Of a stretch of 64,000 nucleotides of DNA, positions 42,013 to 51,127 are shown in pieces (positions within the stretch are counted from its first letter, which is position 1; each line of letters opens with the position of its first letter). Under the pieces are notes generated by a model. It saw nothing but the letters and a program-made list of their open reading frames with translations, ran no database searches and was not told the DNA's origin. The position numbers were made by a program, and so were the translations under genes. This DNA comes from Nocardia sp. SYP-A9097 (GTDB lineage: Bacteria; Actinomycetota; Actinomycetes; Mycobacteriales; Mycobacteriaceae), in contig NZ_WJIC01000011.1 in the NCBI RefSeq assembly GCF_009649815.1, positions 153,073 through 217,072 of the forward strand, in the 5' to 3' direction.

Positions 42013-42939
42013 ATGAAGCGGTTCGCTGTCGCGCTCGCGCTCGCCTGCCTCGGCGGCGCGGCACTGGCCCCGGCGGCAACGGCGGACGGCCCCATGTTCC
42101 CCACCACGATCAACCTGCCCGCCGGGTTCCGGCCCGAGGGCATCGAGATCGGGCCGCTCCCGGTGGCCTATTTCGGCTCGCGCGCCGACGGTTCCATCTT
42201 CCGGGTGGATCTGATGACCGGGCGGGGCGCTCTCCTGAGCCCCGGCGCGGGAACCGAATCGCTCGGACTCGAACTCGACGATCACGGTCGGCTGTTCGTC
42301 GCCAGCGGCGCAGGGGGCGACGCCCGCGTCCTGGACGCCTGTTCCGGCGCGGTCCTGGCGACCTACCGACTCGGCACACCGCCGGACACATTCGTCAACG
42401 ACGTGACAGTCACGCCCACAGGCGCGTGGTTCACCGACTCGCGCTCGCCCGTGCTCTACCGCCTGCCCCTCGATCCCGGCGGTGCTCTGCCTGCGACGGT
42501 GGAGCGAGTCCCACTGTCCGGAGATATCGACTACGTACCGGAAGCGTTCAACGCCAACGGAATTGCGCGCACACCCGACGGCACCGGGTTGATCATCGTG
42601 CAGTCGGTGACCGGCCGGCTATTCCGCGTCGACCCCGCGACGGGCGCCACACAGCGAATCGATCTCGGCACCGAGACGGTGCCCGACGGAGACGGCCTGC
42701 TCCTGCGCGATCACACACTCTTCGTCGTGCAGAACCGGTCCAACACCATCGCCGTGATCGCCCTCGACGACGCGGGCACGAAAGGGACAGTCGCACAACG
42801 CATCACAGACCAGCGCTTCGACACTCCAACGACCGTAGCCGAGTTCGGAGATCGCCTGTACGTCCCGAACGCCCGCTACACGACGACACCGGTGCCGACC
42901 ACCTCATACAACGTGGTCGCGATCGAACAGCCGAGGTGA
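42013..42939 (+). CDS. Secreted beta-propeller (SMP-30/NHL-like) protein
   Basis: 308 residues. A cleavable signal peptide (MKRFAVALALACLGGAALAP...ATADG) is followed by about six repeating beta-sheet units such as PLPVAYFGSRADGSIFRVDL, LGLELDDHGRLFVASGAG, PTGAWFTDSRSPVLYRLPL, and GRLFRVDPATGATQRIDLG. This is the six-bladed propeller of SMP-30/gluconolactonase- or NHL-type proteins. Catalytic metal ligands cannot be assigned. ATG 42013. Located outside the membrane; LysR neighbour suggests regulated expression. Confidence 0.8.
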   Translation: MKRFAVALALACLGGAALAPAATADGPMFPTTINLPAGFRPEGIEIGPLPVAYFGSRADGSIFRVDLMTGRGALLSPGAGTESLGLELDDHGRLFVASGAGGDARVLDACSGAVLATYRLGTPPDTFVNDVTVTPTGAWFTDSRSPVLYRLPLDPGGALPATVERVPLSGDIDYVPEAFNANGIARTPDGTGLIIVQSVTGRLFRVDPATGATQRIDLGTETVPDGDGLLLRDHTLFVVQNRSNTIAVIALDDAGTKGTVAQRITDQRFDTPTTVAEFGDRLYVPNARYTTTPVPTTSYNVVAIEQPR

Positions 42940-42988
42940 CGGCGCCGCGCTCGAACATCACGAAGCCGAACTCGAGATTCGCCGCGTC

Positions 42989-43879
42989 TCAGCGGAAATC
43001 GCGTGTTTCGGTGCGCAGGGGGATACGGCGCAGGGTCGTGTCTATCGGCCCTCCATCGAATTGGCCGATGAGGTGCAGCCCGGTGTCGGACAGCTGTGTA
43101 TATCGCAGTGTCCATCCGCCCACGCGCAGCACCGATTCCGTTGTCGCGACGGTCAAATCCCGGGTGGTGAGCTCGCCGTCGTCACGGACGAGGACCAGGC
43201 GCTGGGAGGCGGGACGGTCGTCGATCGCGAACCGTACCCAGCGGGGACCGTCGCCATGGAATTCGTCCACCGCCCATACGCCATCGAGCGGGGAGAGTCG
43301 TTCGGTGTAGTCGTAATAGGTCCGGATGCCGTTGGCTCCCATGAACAGTACGACCAGGACAGCGGCCACCGAGTGGGCGGCGGTGCCCACCAAGCGAATT
43401 CGCCGGCGATCGGCACGGGGCGGCGGTAGCGCCGCCGAATCCCGGTTCCGGAACAACACATCGATCAGCCCTGACCACCACGGCACCGATACCGCCAAGG
43501 CCATGGCCAGCATGAGCAGCGGCGGGGCGATCACCGGAACGTCGTAGGCGATATTGAGGATGCTCACCTGGATCAACGCGACCATACAGACCAGCGCGCC
43601 GAGCAATACGGTGCGCCGGAAGATCAGCAACAGCCCGCCGATCACCTCTACCGCGCCGGTGATGACCGTATAGGGCGTGGAGGTCGCCATGAATTTCCAC
43701 AGCATCCCCGAGGAGGAGGATTCGCCCAGCGGCACCAACATCTCCCCCGGCAGCGTGAAGACAATGAACTGCGTCGGAATCACTTTCACCATGCCGAAGC
43801 CAATCATGGTCAGCGACAGCACAACTCGGATCACCGAGTGCACCACTCCCGCGGCCGACACGAGCCCTGTTCGATTCAC
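42989..43879 (-). CDS. DoxX-like membrane protein
   Basis: 296 residues. The N-terminal half has four hydrophobic helices resembling the DoxX fold (VIRVVLSLTMIGFGMVKVIP, TPYTVITGAVEVIGGLLLIF, LGALVCMVALIQVSILNIAY), the C-terminal half is a polar domain (WAVDEFHGDGPRWVRFAID) likely outside the membrane. Function unknown, members have been linked to redox and thiosulfate metabolism. GTG 43879 is preferred over TTG 43888: TACATT is exactly 7 bases before it, the leaderless spacing seen in other genes of the window. Divergent from the toxin-antitoxin pair. Confidence 0.75.
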   Translation of the reverse strand: MNRTGLVSAAGVVHSVIRVVLSLTMIGFGMVKVIPTQFIVFTLPGEMLVPLGESSSSGMLWKFMATSTPYTVITGAVEVIGGLLLIFRRTVLLGALVCMVALIQVSILNIAYDVPVIAPPLLMLAMALAVSVPWWSGLIDVLFRNRDSAALPPPRADRRRIRLVGTAAHSVAAVLVVLFMGANGIRTYYDYTERLSPLDGVWAVDEFHGDGPRWVRFAIDDRPASQRLVLVRDDGELTTRDLTVATTESVLRVGGWTLRYTQLSDTGLHLIGQFDGGPIDTTLRRIPLRTETRDFR

Positions 43880-43977
43880 GACCGCCAATGTAGCGACCGA
43901 ATATGGAGATCCGGTGCAGGCAGCTTATGGCGAAGGATGACAGGAATCATGCTTGGATCACTGCTAGGATTCGCAAT

Positions 43978-44232
43978 ATGAAGGCTAATACTTCGCTGAG
44001 CCTGGACGGCACGGTATTGGAGCAGTCCAAGGAAGTCGCCGCGCAGCTGGGCATCAAACTGTCCGCCTTCGTGGAATCGGCATTGCGGGACAAGCTGCTG
44101 GCCAACTCCGCCCGGATCGCCGCCGACTATGAGCGAGCGCAGGGGCGGGACACCGCCGAGCACTTCGCCGAGGTCGAAGCCGAACGCGCCGCCATGGCCG
44201 AGGCGATTCGCGCTGACGGCGCGGCGTGGTAA
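43978..44232 (+). CDS. MazE-like antitoxin (ribbon-helix-helix)
   Basis: 84 residues. The N-terminal MKANTSLSLDGTVLEQSKEV followed by LGIKLSAFVESALRDKLLAN is a ribbon-helix-helix DNA-binding motif; the acidic Ala-rich C-terminal tail (EVEAERAAMAEAI) would wrap the toxin. The following gene overlaps the stop codon and encodes a MazF-like protein, the standard antitoxin-first order. TAGGAT lies exactly 7 bases before ATG 43978, so the mRNA is probably leaderless. Autoregulation is expected from the family. Confidence 0.82.
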   Translation: MKANTSLSLDGTVLEQSKEVAAQLGIKLSAFVESALRDKLLANSARIAADYERAQGRDTAEHFAEVEAERAAMAEAIRADGAAW

Positions 44233-44597
44233 CCGCCGCCACGCCCGCGCACGGGGAACTCTGGCATTACCTGCCCACCATCGCCGGGCGGGAGAAGCCG
44301 TCATCACTCGGGGGCGATCGGGTGCTGATCGTCTCCCGCACCGCAGCCAATGCGATTCTGCCGACCGTGCTCGCGGTTCCGGTGGAGCTCACGCCGAAAA
44401 TGCCCGGACTGGCCGTACCCTTCTCCGATGCCGACCCGCTGCCCGGATTGTCCGCCGTCGTTTACCGGATCACCCCTGTGTACCGGCCATGGCTGCAAGA
44501 CCGCATCGGTGTCGTCAGCGAATCAACCCTGCGCCAGGTGGTCGGCGCGCTCGTGGGATTGGTCGCGCCCGACACCGTCATCTCCCCCGAACGCTGA
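44226..44597 (+). CDS. MazF/PemK-like toxin
   Basis: 123 residues with the MazF/PemK fold: PAHGELWHYLPTI, KPSSLGGDRVLIVSRTAANA, LPTVLAVPVEL, then STLRQVVGALVGLVAPD at the C-terminus. MazF toxins cleave mRNA at short sequences. The usual GxI/V-W/Y start (GELWHYLPT) fits, but the catalytic Arg is not certain by eye. GTG 44226 overlaps the antitoxin stop by 7 bases, so the two are translated together. Confidence 0.8.
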   Translation: MVTAATPAHGELWHYLPTIAGREKPSSLGGDRVLIVSRTAANAILPTVLAVPVELTPKMPGLAVPFSDADPLPGLSAVVYRITPVYRPWLQDRIGVVSESTLRQVVGALVGLVAPDTVISPER

Positions 44598-44809
44598 TTT
44601 GTTGCCGATCGATGTGCTGCGCCGATGAACAAGCACACCACTACCGGCAAAGACCGATTCAGTCGGCACCCGCGGCAGGTAGTCGCCGAAGGTAAGCCCG
44701 ATTCGCCTGTGCCACCGGCCAGTACGCAACGTCACCAACGGCTACAGGCTGATTTCCAACTCGCCCCCGGATCTGCGGCCGCCGGTTCCCGGATCGGCCC
44801 GAGCGTCAG

Positions 44810-46001
44810 TCAATCGGAGAACGAATGGCTGGTCGCGAACAGATCGGATGTGTCGTCCATCGAGTGGATCTCGTCGGCGGCGGACTGGACAGCCAAATCA
44901 TGGGTGATCAAGACGGTGGTGCGATTACCGGTAGCGAAAAGTATGTCGCGGATCAAATGGTCGGCAGTAACGGAGTCCAGGCCCTCGGTGGGCTCGTCCA
45001 ACAGCAATATCGGCGGATCGGCCAATAATGCGCGGGCCAATAGCAGGCGCTGGCGTTGACCCCCGGACATCGCGGCACCGCCCGCGCCGACTTCAGTGTC
45101 CCAGCCACTGGGCAAAGACTCGATCCAGTCGAGCAGGCCAGCCTGACGTGCGGCCTCCCAGAGATCGTTGCGACTGGCGTCCGGCTTCGCGAAGCGCAGG
45201 TTCGCGCGAATACTCTCCTGGAACACATGTGCATCCTGGGTCATGCCGGTCATGAGGCGACGCACCTGATCGCCTGGCAGCGAACGCAGTTCCACACCGC
45301 CGATGGTGATGCTGCCCTCGTACTCGAGAAACCTCATCAATACCGCCAGCAATCCGTCGCACGATTTCGACCTGATGATGCGCGCGCCCGAAGGCCCGCA
45401 GTGTGGGCAATCCGGTGACGACGTCGAGGAAATGGCCGCCGAGCCGACCCAGCAGCGCCCACTGAAGTTCGGTGCGTCGCCGAGTATGCAGGCCGACCAT
45501 CGCACCGAACACCGGGATGAGCGGCAGCGTGACAGCGATGATCACCGCGGAGGACCAATCGGCGAATACCAGCCTGCCCAGGATGAGCGGTGGCACGACG
45601 ACGGCAGCGGTGAACTTCGGCAGATAACCGGTGAAGTAGGGGTCGAGCGCGTCCAATCCGCGAGTGACCAGCGCGATCAACTCACCGTGACGTTCACGAC
45701 CCAGCCGGAACGGACCCAGTCGCCCGATATGGCCCAGCAGGCGATCGCGCAGGTCGGCCTTGACCTCGGCCGCGGCGCGCCGAGCAAGCACCGTTTGTCC
45801 CCACACCAGCCCGGCGCGGGCGACGACCACGGCGGCAAGCGCAACCAGGGTCGTCGCCGACGCGCCCGTGAGCACTCGCGCCAGCAGATCGGCCTGCAGA
45901 ATGATGGCTACCCCTGTCGCGGTGGCCGTTCCCGTCGTCACCACCAGGTGACGTCGCATCGCGGGTACCTCACGCAGTAGACGTCGCTCTGTCGGTTTCA
46001 T
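44810..46001 (-). pseudogene. cydD-cydC fusion remnant (ABC exporter for cytochrome bd assembly)
   Basis: From ATG 46001 (MKPTERRLLREVPAMRRHLV) the sequence follows the membrane half of CydD for about 240 residues up to AFGRAHHQVEIVRRIAGG. Around 45340-45370 it jumps, with a frame change, into the CydC ATPase domain at LLAVLMRFLEYEGSITIGG, which keeps MSGGQRQRLLLARALL and LLLDEPTEGLD. Missing are the CydD ATPase, the whole CydC membrane domain and the CydC Walker A motif. The deletion took roughly 2.5 kb. CydDC exports thiols and is needed for cytochrome bd assembly in other bacteria. Downstream of intact cydAB (11 bases after cydB). Confidence 0.88.
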
Positions 46002-46012
46002 CAGGCGCCGTC

Positions 46013-47017
46013 CTAGAAGTAGCTCGGTGTGCGATACCCGACGCGGTCGCGGAACAACCACCAACTCCACATCTGGTACGCCAAAACGACGGGGACGATC
46101 ACGGCGCCGAATGGCAGCAAGGTCACAAGCGTGTCATGGCTGGCGGCGGCCCTGGCCACGGTCAATCCCGAACTCTCACTCACGGTGGACACCAAGGCGT
46201 AGGGGTACTGACTCGCACCGACCAACGGAACCGGTAGCAACACCGCGACGGAGGTGGCTGTGAACGCGAGCCCCCACCGCTGACCGTTCGCGGCAATCCG
46301 CCCGGCCTGTAGGGCAAGGATCAATGCGCCGGCCAGCGTCAGCGCTATCGCCGGTTCGGTCACCGCAGCACGACCGGAGATGAACACGGTGATCAGCACC
46401 GTTAGTGTTGCCGCGCTCAGCAGCGGGCGCGTCAGATGACGGGCCCTCCGAGCCACATCGCCGCTACTCCGCATCGACAGGAAGGTCGCCCCGTGCGCGG
46501 CCAAAAGCAGCACACTGCTCAGCCCGGCCAGCACAACGAACGGGTCGAAGACGTCCGACATGCCCAGCGCGACGGCGCCGTCGGTCTGTAACGGAAGACC
46601 ATGCAGAAGCAGTCCGACGACCAGTCCCCAGCCTGCCGCCGGAAGCAATCCGCCGAGAACGATCAACACATCCCACAAACGCCGGACCTGATGGCCCTCG
46701 ATCCGGCCACGCAGCTGGACCGCGGCCTTCCCGACAACCAATCCCAACAGGATGATGACAATCAACAGGTACAAACCCGAGATCAACTCGCCCTCCAGGA
46801 AGGGAAACGCGCCGAACAGCACACCGGCGAAGGCGACCAGCCAGACTTCGTTGCCGAAGAAGAAAGGGCCGAGGGTGGCGCGCGTCAGCCACTTCGTCGG
46901 CTCATCCCGACCCACCAAGGGATACAGCATCTGCGTGCCGTAGTCGTAGCCGGCGAGCACGAAATAACCGCCGAGCATCAGGCCGAGTACGACCAGCCAC
47001 CCAATTTGCAGACTCAT
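46013..47017 (-). CDS. cydB: Cytochrome bd oxidase subunit II
   Basis: 334 residues, about eight hydrophobic helices. Landmarks of CydB are LGGYFVLAGYDYGTQMLYPL (G-Y-D-x-G), TLGPFFFGNEVWLVAFAGV with the N-x-x-W motif, and the C-terminal PFGAVIVPVVLAYQMWSWWL. With CydA it forms the quinol oxidase in the membrane, reducing oxygen at low concentrations. ATG 47017, 33 bases after cydA. Length is typical of the short actinobacterial form. Confidence 0.95.
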   Translation of the reverse strand: MSLQIGWLVVLGLMLGGYFVLAGYDYGTQMLYPLVGRDEPTKWLTRATLGPFFFGNEVWLVAFAGVLFGAFPFLEGELISGLYLLIVIILLGLVVGKAAVQLRGRIEGHQVRRLWDVLIVLGGLLPAAGWGLVVGLLLHGLPLQTDGAVALGMSDVFDPFVVLAGLSSVLLLAAHGATFLSMRSSGDVARRARHLTRPLLSAATLTVLITVFISGRAAVTEPAIALTLAGALILALQAGRIAANGQRWGLAFTATSVAVLLPVPLVGASQYPYALVSTVSESSGLTVARAAASHDTLVTLLPFGAVIVPVVLAYQMWSWWLFRDRVGYRTPSYF

Positions 47018-47050
47018 ATGAGGCTCCTGAGAAATTCTGCTGCCACGGAC

Positions 47051-48490
47051 TCAAAGGGCCGGGATCGGATCATCTGCCAGGCGCAGATGAATCGGTTCGA
47101 CCGCGCCGAGTTGAGTCGCATCAGGGCCGCGTCGAGCAAACCGTGCGATGAGCAGCCAGTTCGTGATTGCGAGTGCGACGAAGACGCCGATGAATGCGGT
47201 ACAAGAGGCCCACATGCTCGCCACGGACACATGTGAGACGGCCTGGTCGACCGTGAGTTCGCCGTACACCAGCCATGGCTGCCGCCCGGTCTCACGGAAT
47301 ACCCAGCCTCCGATGGATGCGATGAACGGCAGCGGGATGATCGCGACCAGCGACCAAGCCGCCCACGGCTGGTCGGCGATTCGTTTCCCGAGCGCAAGGA
47401 GCGCGACGACGAATGCGAGGGACGCTAGGTAGATAATCCCCTCGTTCGGTCCCGGTGTGCCGTACAGCAGCGACCCGACGTATTTAGCCAGCACCATCGG
47501 ATAGGCAAGCACCACCAGCACCGCGATTACACGGAACCGCAGCAGCCACTTGCGAAAGACCACCAGCGCGGCGATGAGCATGATGAGCGAGACGATCTCG
47601 GCGACATACAACATGACGTACTGACCGATATTCATCCAACTCGGCGGAATGTAGTTCCGCTCGCCGTGCTGGGCCACCAGCTCGCTCTGCAACTCCGCCG
47701 CCCGCGATCCGCCTTCGAGCACGGCGAACTTCATCGGCTGGGTTCGGCGCAGCAGGGGATACTGCGCCACACCGATAAGAAACACCGGAAAGCTCATGAT
47801 CGCCGCGACGCCGACCCCCAGCCGCAGCCACACGGTGAAAAACCTCTTATCGGCGGTGCGTTCGGCGACGTGGTAGGCACTCACCCCGGCTATGAATATC
47901 CCGCCGGTGAACAATGCTGCCACCGTCACGTGTGCCAGTGCCAGAACTGCGTTCGGATTGGTCAGCACCGCGCCCAGATCGGTCAGATAGGCCACTCCGT
48001 CCCGGACTTCGTATCCCACCGGATGTTGCATGAAGCCGTTGGACACGAGAATGAAATAGGCGGAAGCATAGGCGGTGACCGTGACCACCCAGATCAGGGC
48101 GGCGTGCAGCCCAGGGCGCAGGCGACCCCAGCCGAAGATCCACATACCGAGAAATGTCGACTCCGCGAAGAACGCGACCAAGGTCTCCAGCGCGAGAGGT
48201 GCTCCGATGACGTTGCCGGCGAACTTACTCAGCCCGCTCCAGCCGAGCCCGAACTGGAATTCCATAACGAGCCCGGTAACAATGCCCAGCGCGTAGTTGA
48301 TGACGTAGAGCTGTCCCCAGAATCGTGTACTCCGCTCCAGGGCCGCCCGGCGCAGTGGGTCCCGGGCGCAGACGGCGGCAGTGTGCGTCACCGCTACTAC
48401 GGGGACCAGTCCAAGCGTGAGAATGACGAAAATCCAGTGGACGCCGGTCGTCCCGGCGAACTGTAGTCGAGCCAGATCCAGTACATCCAT
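47051..48490 (-). CDS. cydA: Cytochrome bd oxidase subunit I
   Basis: 479 residues. Haem-related landmarks: LARLQFAGTTGVHWIFV (His of haem b595 region), LMEFQFGLGWSG, AFFAESTFLGMWIFGW (Glu and Met region), SYILVSNGFMQHPVGYEV-like stretch, YQPLLRRTQPMKF-like Q-loop start, and GRQPWLVYGELTVDQAVS late. The short Q-loop fits actinobacteria. It oxidises menaquinol and reduces oxygen. ATG 48490 has TAGCGT 7 bases upstream and no Shine-Dalgarno, so leaderless initiation is likely. A LysR gene is directly upstream on the same strand and a shared element lies 47 bases before the ATG. Confidence 0.96.
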   Translation of the reverse strand: MDVLDLARLQFAGTTGVHWIFVILTLGLVPVVAVTHTAAVCARDPLRRAALERSTRFWGQLYVINYALGIVTGLVMEFQFGLGWSGLSKFAGNVIGAPLALETLVAFFAESTFLGMWIFGWGRLRPGLHAALIWVVTVTAYASAYFILVSNGFMQHPVGYEVRDGVAYLTDLGAVLTNPNAVLALAHVTVAALFTGGIFIAGVSAYHVAERTADKRFFTVWLRLGVGVAAIMSFPVFLIGVAQYPLLRRTQPMKFAVLEGGSRAAELQSELVAQHGERNYIPPSWMNIGQYVMLYVAEIVSLIMLIAALVVFRKWLLRFRVIAVLVVLAYPMVLAKYVGSLLYGTPGPNEGIIYLASLAFVVALLALGKRIADQPWAAWSLVAIIPLPFIASIGGWVFRETGRQPWLVYGELTVDQAVSHVSVASMWASCTAFIGVFVALAITNWLLIARFARRGPDATQLGAVEPIHLRLADDPIPAL

Positions 48491-48497
48491 GAATGGG

Positions 48498-48551
48498 ACG
48501 CTAGGAGCCACAGCTCATAACATCCACAACCAAGTTAGCCATAAGTTCATA
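48498..48551 (-). promoter_or_regulatory. cydA promoter with LysR-type element
   Basis: On the minus strand TATGAACTTATGGC (48551-48538) lies 47 bases before the cydA ATG. ATGAG follows at the -35 position and TAGCGT (48503-48498) ends 7 bases before ATG. The same three elements occur before the divergent reductase gene at 49460-49514. Confidence 0.8.
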
Positions 48552-49425
48552 CCTCAATCGACATGATTGAGGCGGAATCGCGCAGTCGCTGCGCTGCCGC
48601 CGACAGGTAGGCGTCGTCTCGCCACACGACGCTCAGGACCCGCTCGCACCCCGGGTCGTCCACTCGTAGCCAGGCCATCGGGGTGTGTTGCGCGATCCGC
48701 CGCGAGGCGGCCGGTACCAGCCCGATGCCGAGTCCAGCGCTGATCAGCTCGCCGGTCGCGCCCGGCTCATCGGCCTCGCACACAATGACCGGCCTCAGCC
48801 CCTCGGCACTGAAAAGACGGTCCAGCAGTTCCCTCGGCCAATAACCCGGCCGACAGGTCACCCAGGATTCACCGGCCAATTCGGCGATCGCCACCCGGTC
48901 TCGCACGGCCAGCGGATGCGCCAGCGGAACTCCGAGCAGAACATCTTCACGCAACAATCGGACAGACCGCAGCGCGGGGCCCGCGAGGGGCTGTGAGGCG
49001 AAACAGAGGTCGACCTCCCGATCAGCGAGTCTGCGCGCCATCTCGTCGGCATTGGACTGAAACAGTCGGATGTCGACGCCTGGATGCTGTACCCGAAACC
49101 TTGCCAGCAGCCCGGCGATCGTTATCAGGGTTTCCGCAGCGACCGCCACGCGCCCCCGATCGAGGCCCGCGAGATCGGCGAGTTCTCGGCGCGCATCATC
49201 CAGTTCGCTCAATGCGCGGTCTACCCGCCGCAGGAAAGCCGAGCCAAACACATTGAGTCGCACCTGCCGCCCTACCCGATCGAAGAGCGGGACGCCCAGC
49301 TCCTTCTCCAATCGCGCGACCGTCCGGCTCACCGACGGTTGCGCGACGAGCAACTCGTCAGCGGCCTGGCTGACGTGCTCGCGACGGGCAACTGCCTGGA
49401 AATATCTCAATTGCAGCAGATCCAT
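48547..49425 (-). CDS. LysR family regulator, probable cyd regulator
   Basis: 292 residues. The N-terminus MDLLQLRYFQAVARREHVSQ, AADELLVAQPSVSRTVARLE is a LysR helix-turn-helix, followed by the ligand-binding domain (GRVAVAAETLITIAGLLARF, VDLCFASQPL). Effector unknown. The gene lies between cydA (same strand, 56-base gap) and the divergent FAD reductase. Both those genes carry TATGAA(G/C)TTATGGC 47 bases before the start, so this protein is the best candidate regulator of both. Its own 3' end overlaps the cydA-side element. Confidence 0.9.
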   Translation of the reverse strand: MDLLQLRYFQAVARREHVSQAADELLVAQPSVSRTVARLEKELGVPLFDRVGRQVRLNVFGSAFLRRVDRALSELDDARRELADLAGLDRGRVAVAAETLITIAGLLARFRVQHPGVDIRLFQSNADEMARRLADREVDLCFASQPLAGPALRSVRLLREDVLLGVPLAHPLAVRDRVAIAELAGESWVTCRPGYWPRELLDRLFSAEGLRPVIVCEADEPGATGELISAGLGIGLVPAASRRIAQHTPMAWLRVDDPGCERVLSVVWRDDAYLSAAAQRLRDSASIMSIEV

Positions 49426-49459
49426 GAACCCCTCTGTCCTGTTTTCATGCGCTTTCGAA

Positions 49460-49514
49460 TATGAAGTTATGGCATATCAAGTCTTGGAAGGCATGAGTCG
49501 TGCGGGGTTAGCGT
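49460..49514 (+). promoter_or_regulatory. Reductase promoter with the cyd-type element
   Basis: TATGAAGTTATGGC (49460-49473) ends 47 bases before ATG 49521. ATGAG is at the same offset as in the cydA promoter, and TAGCGT (49509-49514) ends 6 bases before the ATG. 13 of 14 bases of the element agree with the cydA copy. Confidence 0.8.
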
Positions 49515-49520
49515 CCGCCT

Positions 49521-50717
49521 ATGAACTCGACCGAACCCATCGTCATCGTCGGAGCCGGGGTGGCCGGCGCCACCGCGGCGCAGACCATCCGCACAGAGGG
49601 CCATACCGGCCCTGTCGTTCTCATCGGCGACGAACCCGAACTGCCCTACTGGCGACCGCCGCTATCCAAGGGCCTGCTGGCCGGACACGCGGAACCCGAG
49701 CACATCGCGGTCGCCACCGAAACAGGCTGGACCGAGTTGAACGTTGATGTGCGGACCGGAGTGAGCGCGGTCGAGTTGGACCCGGCGAACAGAACACTCG
49801 GATTGGACGACGGCTCGCGCTTGCGCTATAGCAAACTTCTCCTCGCGACCGGCGGACGGGCACGGCAGGTGGCCAGCATGCCCGGCGCGTGCACACTGCG
49901 TACCCAGTCCGACGCGCTCGCCGTGCGCGGGGAATTGGCAGGCGCCCCATCGGTCCTGGTAATCGGCGCCGGTCTGATCGGCCTCGAAGTGGCCGCAACC
50001 GCGCGGTCCCTCGGCTGCGATGTCACCGTCATCGAACTGGCCGGTATGCCGCTGAACCGTGTCGCGCCACCGTTGATCGGCGGTATCTTCGCCACTCTGC
50101 ACCGACGCAATGGCGTCGACCTCCAGCTCGGCGTTCGGCTGCGCTCGGTGGTCAAAACACCCGATGGAATCGTGGCCACCGCCGAGGATGGCCGTACCTG
50201 GTCAGCCGAGGTGGCTGTCGCTGCGCTCGGCATGATCCCTGAGACGGGGCTCGCGATACGCGCGGGGCTCGCGGTCCAGGGCGGCATCGTCGTCGACGAA
50301 CACTGCCGCACCTCGGCTCCCGCGATTTTCGCGGCGGGCGACGCAACCGCGCAATCCCACCCACTGCTCGGCACGCGGTACCGGATCGAACATCTCAGCA
50401 ACGCGATGGAACAGGCAGCCGTTGCCGCACTCAACCTGCTCGGCATCGAGACGCCGTACGCACCCGTACCGTCGGCTAGCTCCGAGCAATACGGCACTCG
50501 CCTCGAGATCTGCGGGTGGCCCGACGCCGCCGATATCTTCGACGAGCGGGGCTACACCGTCCGTGGCGAGCCGACCAGCTTGGACTTCTCCGCATTGTTC
50601 TGGACCGAAGATCGTCTGGTCGGGGCAGCCTGCGTCGGCCGTCCCGAGGAATTCGAGCAGCTCCGCGAGATAGTCGCGAAGCGCCCCAACATCGACGAGG
50701 TTCTGGCCACTCTTTGA
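49521..50717 (+). CDS. FAD-dependent oxidoreductase (ferredoxin reductase-like)
   Basis: 398 residues, two Rossmann domains. FAD binding is by IVIVGAGVAGATAAQTIR and NAD(P)H binding by VLVIGAGLIGLEVAATARSL; CRTSAPAIFAAGDATAQSHP is the second FAD motif. The C-terminal part (LDFSALFWTEDRLVGAACVG) matches the family of BphA4-like ferredoxin, putidaredoxin or rubredoxin reductases. It transfers electrons from NAD(P)H to a small redox protein, none of which is encoded nearby. Leaderless-type start at ATG 49521. Probably co-regulated with cytochrome bd oxidase. Confidence 0.9.
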   Translation: MNSTEPIVIVGAGVAGATAAQTIRTEGHTGPVVLIGDEPELPYWRPPLSKGLLAGHAEPEHIAVATETGWTELNVDVRTGVSAVELDPANRTLGLDDGSRLRYSKLLLATGGRARQVASMPGACTLRTQSDALAVRGELAGAPSVLVIGAGLIGLEVAATARSLGCDVTVIELAGMPLNRVAPPLIGGIFATLHRRNGVDLQLGVRLRSVVKTPDGIVATAEDGRTWSAEVAVAALGMIPETGLAIRAGLAVQGGIVVDEHCRTSAPAIFAAGDATAQSHPLLGTRYRIEHLSNAMEQAAVAALNLLGIETPYAPVPSASSEQYGTRLEICGWPDAADIFDERGYTVRGEPTSLDFSALFWTEDRLVGAACVGRPEEFEQLREIVAKRPNIDEVLATL

Positions 50718-51035
50718 TGGTCGCGGCCGAGGTGCGCGCGGCGCACCTCGGCCGTCCACACCGCGACACGGCGCACAGCGGAGAACAAGGCCGCACTATA
50801 TGGACGCCGGGCTCGCACCTGTGGGCCTGTTATTCCCTAACCGCGACGATTTGGAACTGAAATTTCACGCGGCAGCTCGAGAATCTCCCACCGCAGGATC
50901 GGGCGAGTTTATTCGCGCCTCGAGTCGCGGGTTTGATGAATTCGCGACCGACCGACGAAAAGTTGCTGACCATATTATACGGATTTGCCGCATGTACGAA
51001 TCGAAGTATCGGCGACGACGTCCGCGAACGACTGG

Positions 51036-51110
51036 GCGGCATTCGTCGTGCAAGCGGCCATTGAACGATTCGATGTAGCCGTTTCGCCCGGGCTGACCGG
51101 GTGGGATGAA
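51036..51110 (-). pseudogene. IS3-family transposase fragment
   Basis: The minus-strand frame gives FIPPGQPGRNGYIESFNGRL then HDECR, the conserved end of the IS3-family integrase core (Y-I-E-S-F-N-G-x-L-R-D-E). Only this stretch of about 25 residues remains. No terminal repeats are recognised. The 318 bases between the reductase gene and this fragment hold no other feature I can support. Confidence 0.75.
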
Positions 51111-51127
51111 CGCCAAACTGACAATGA

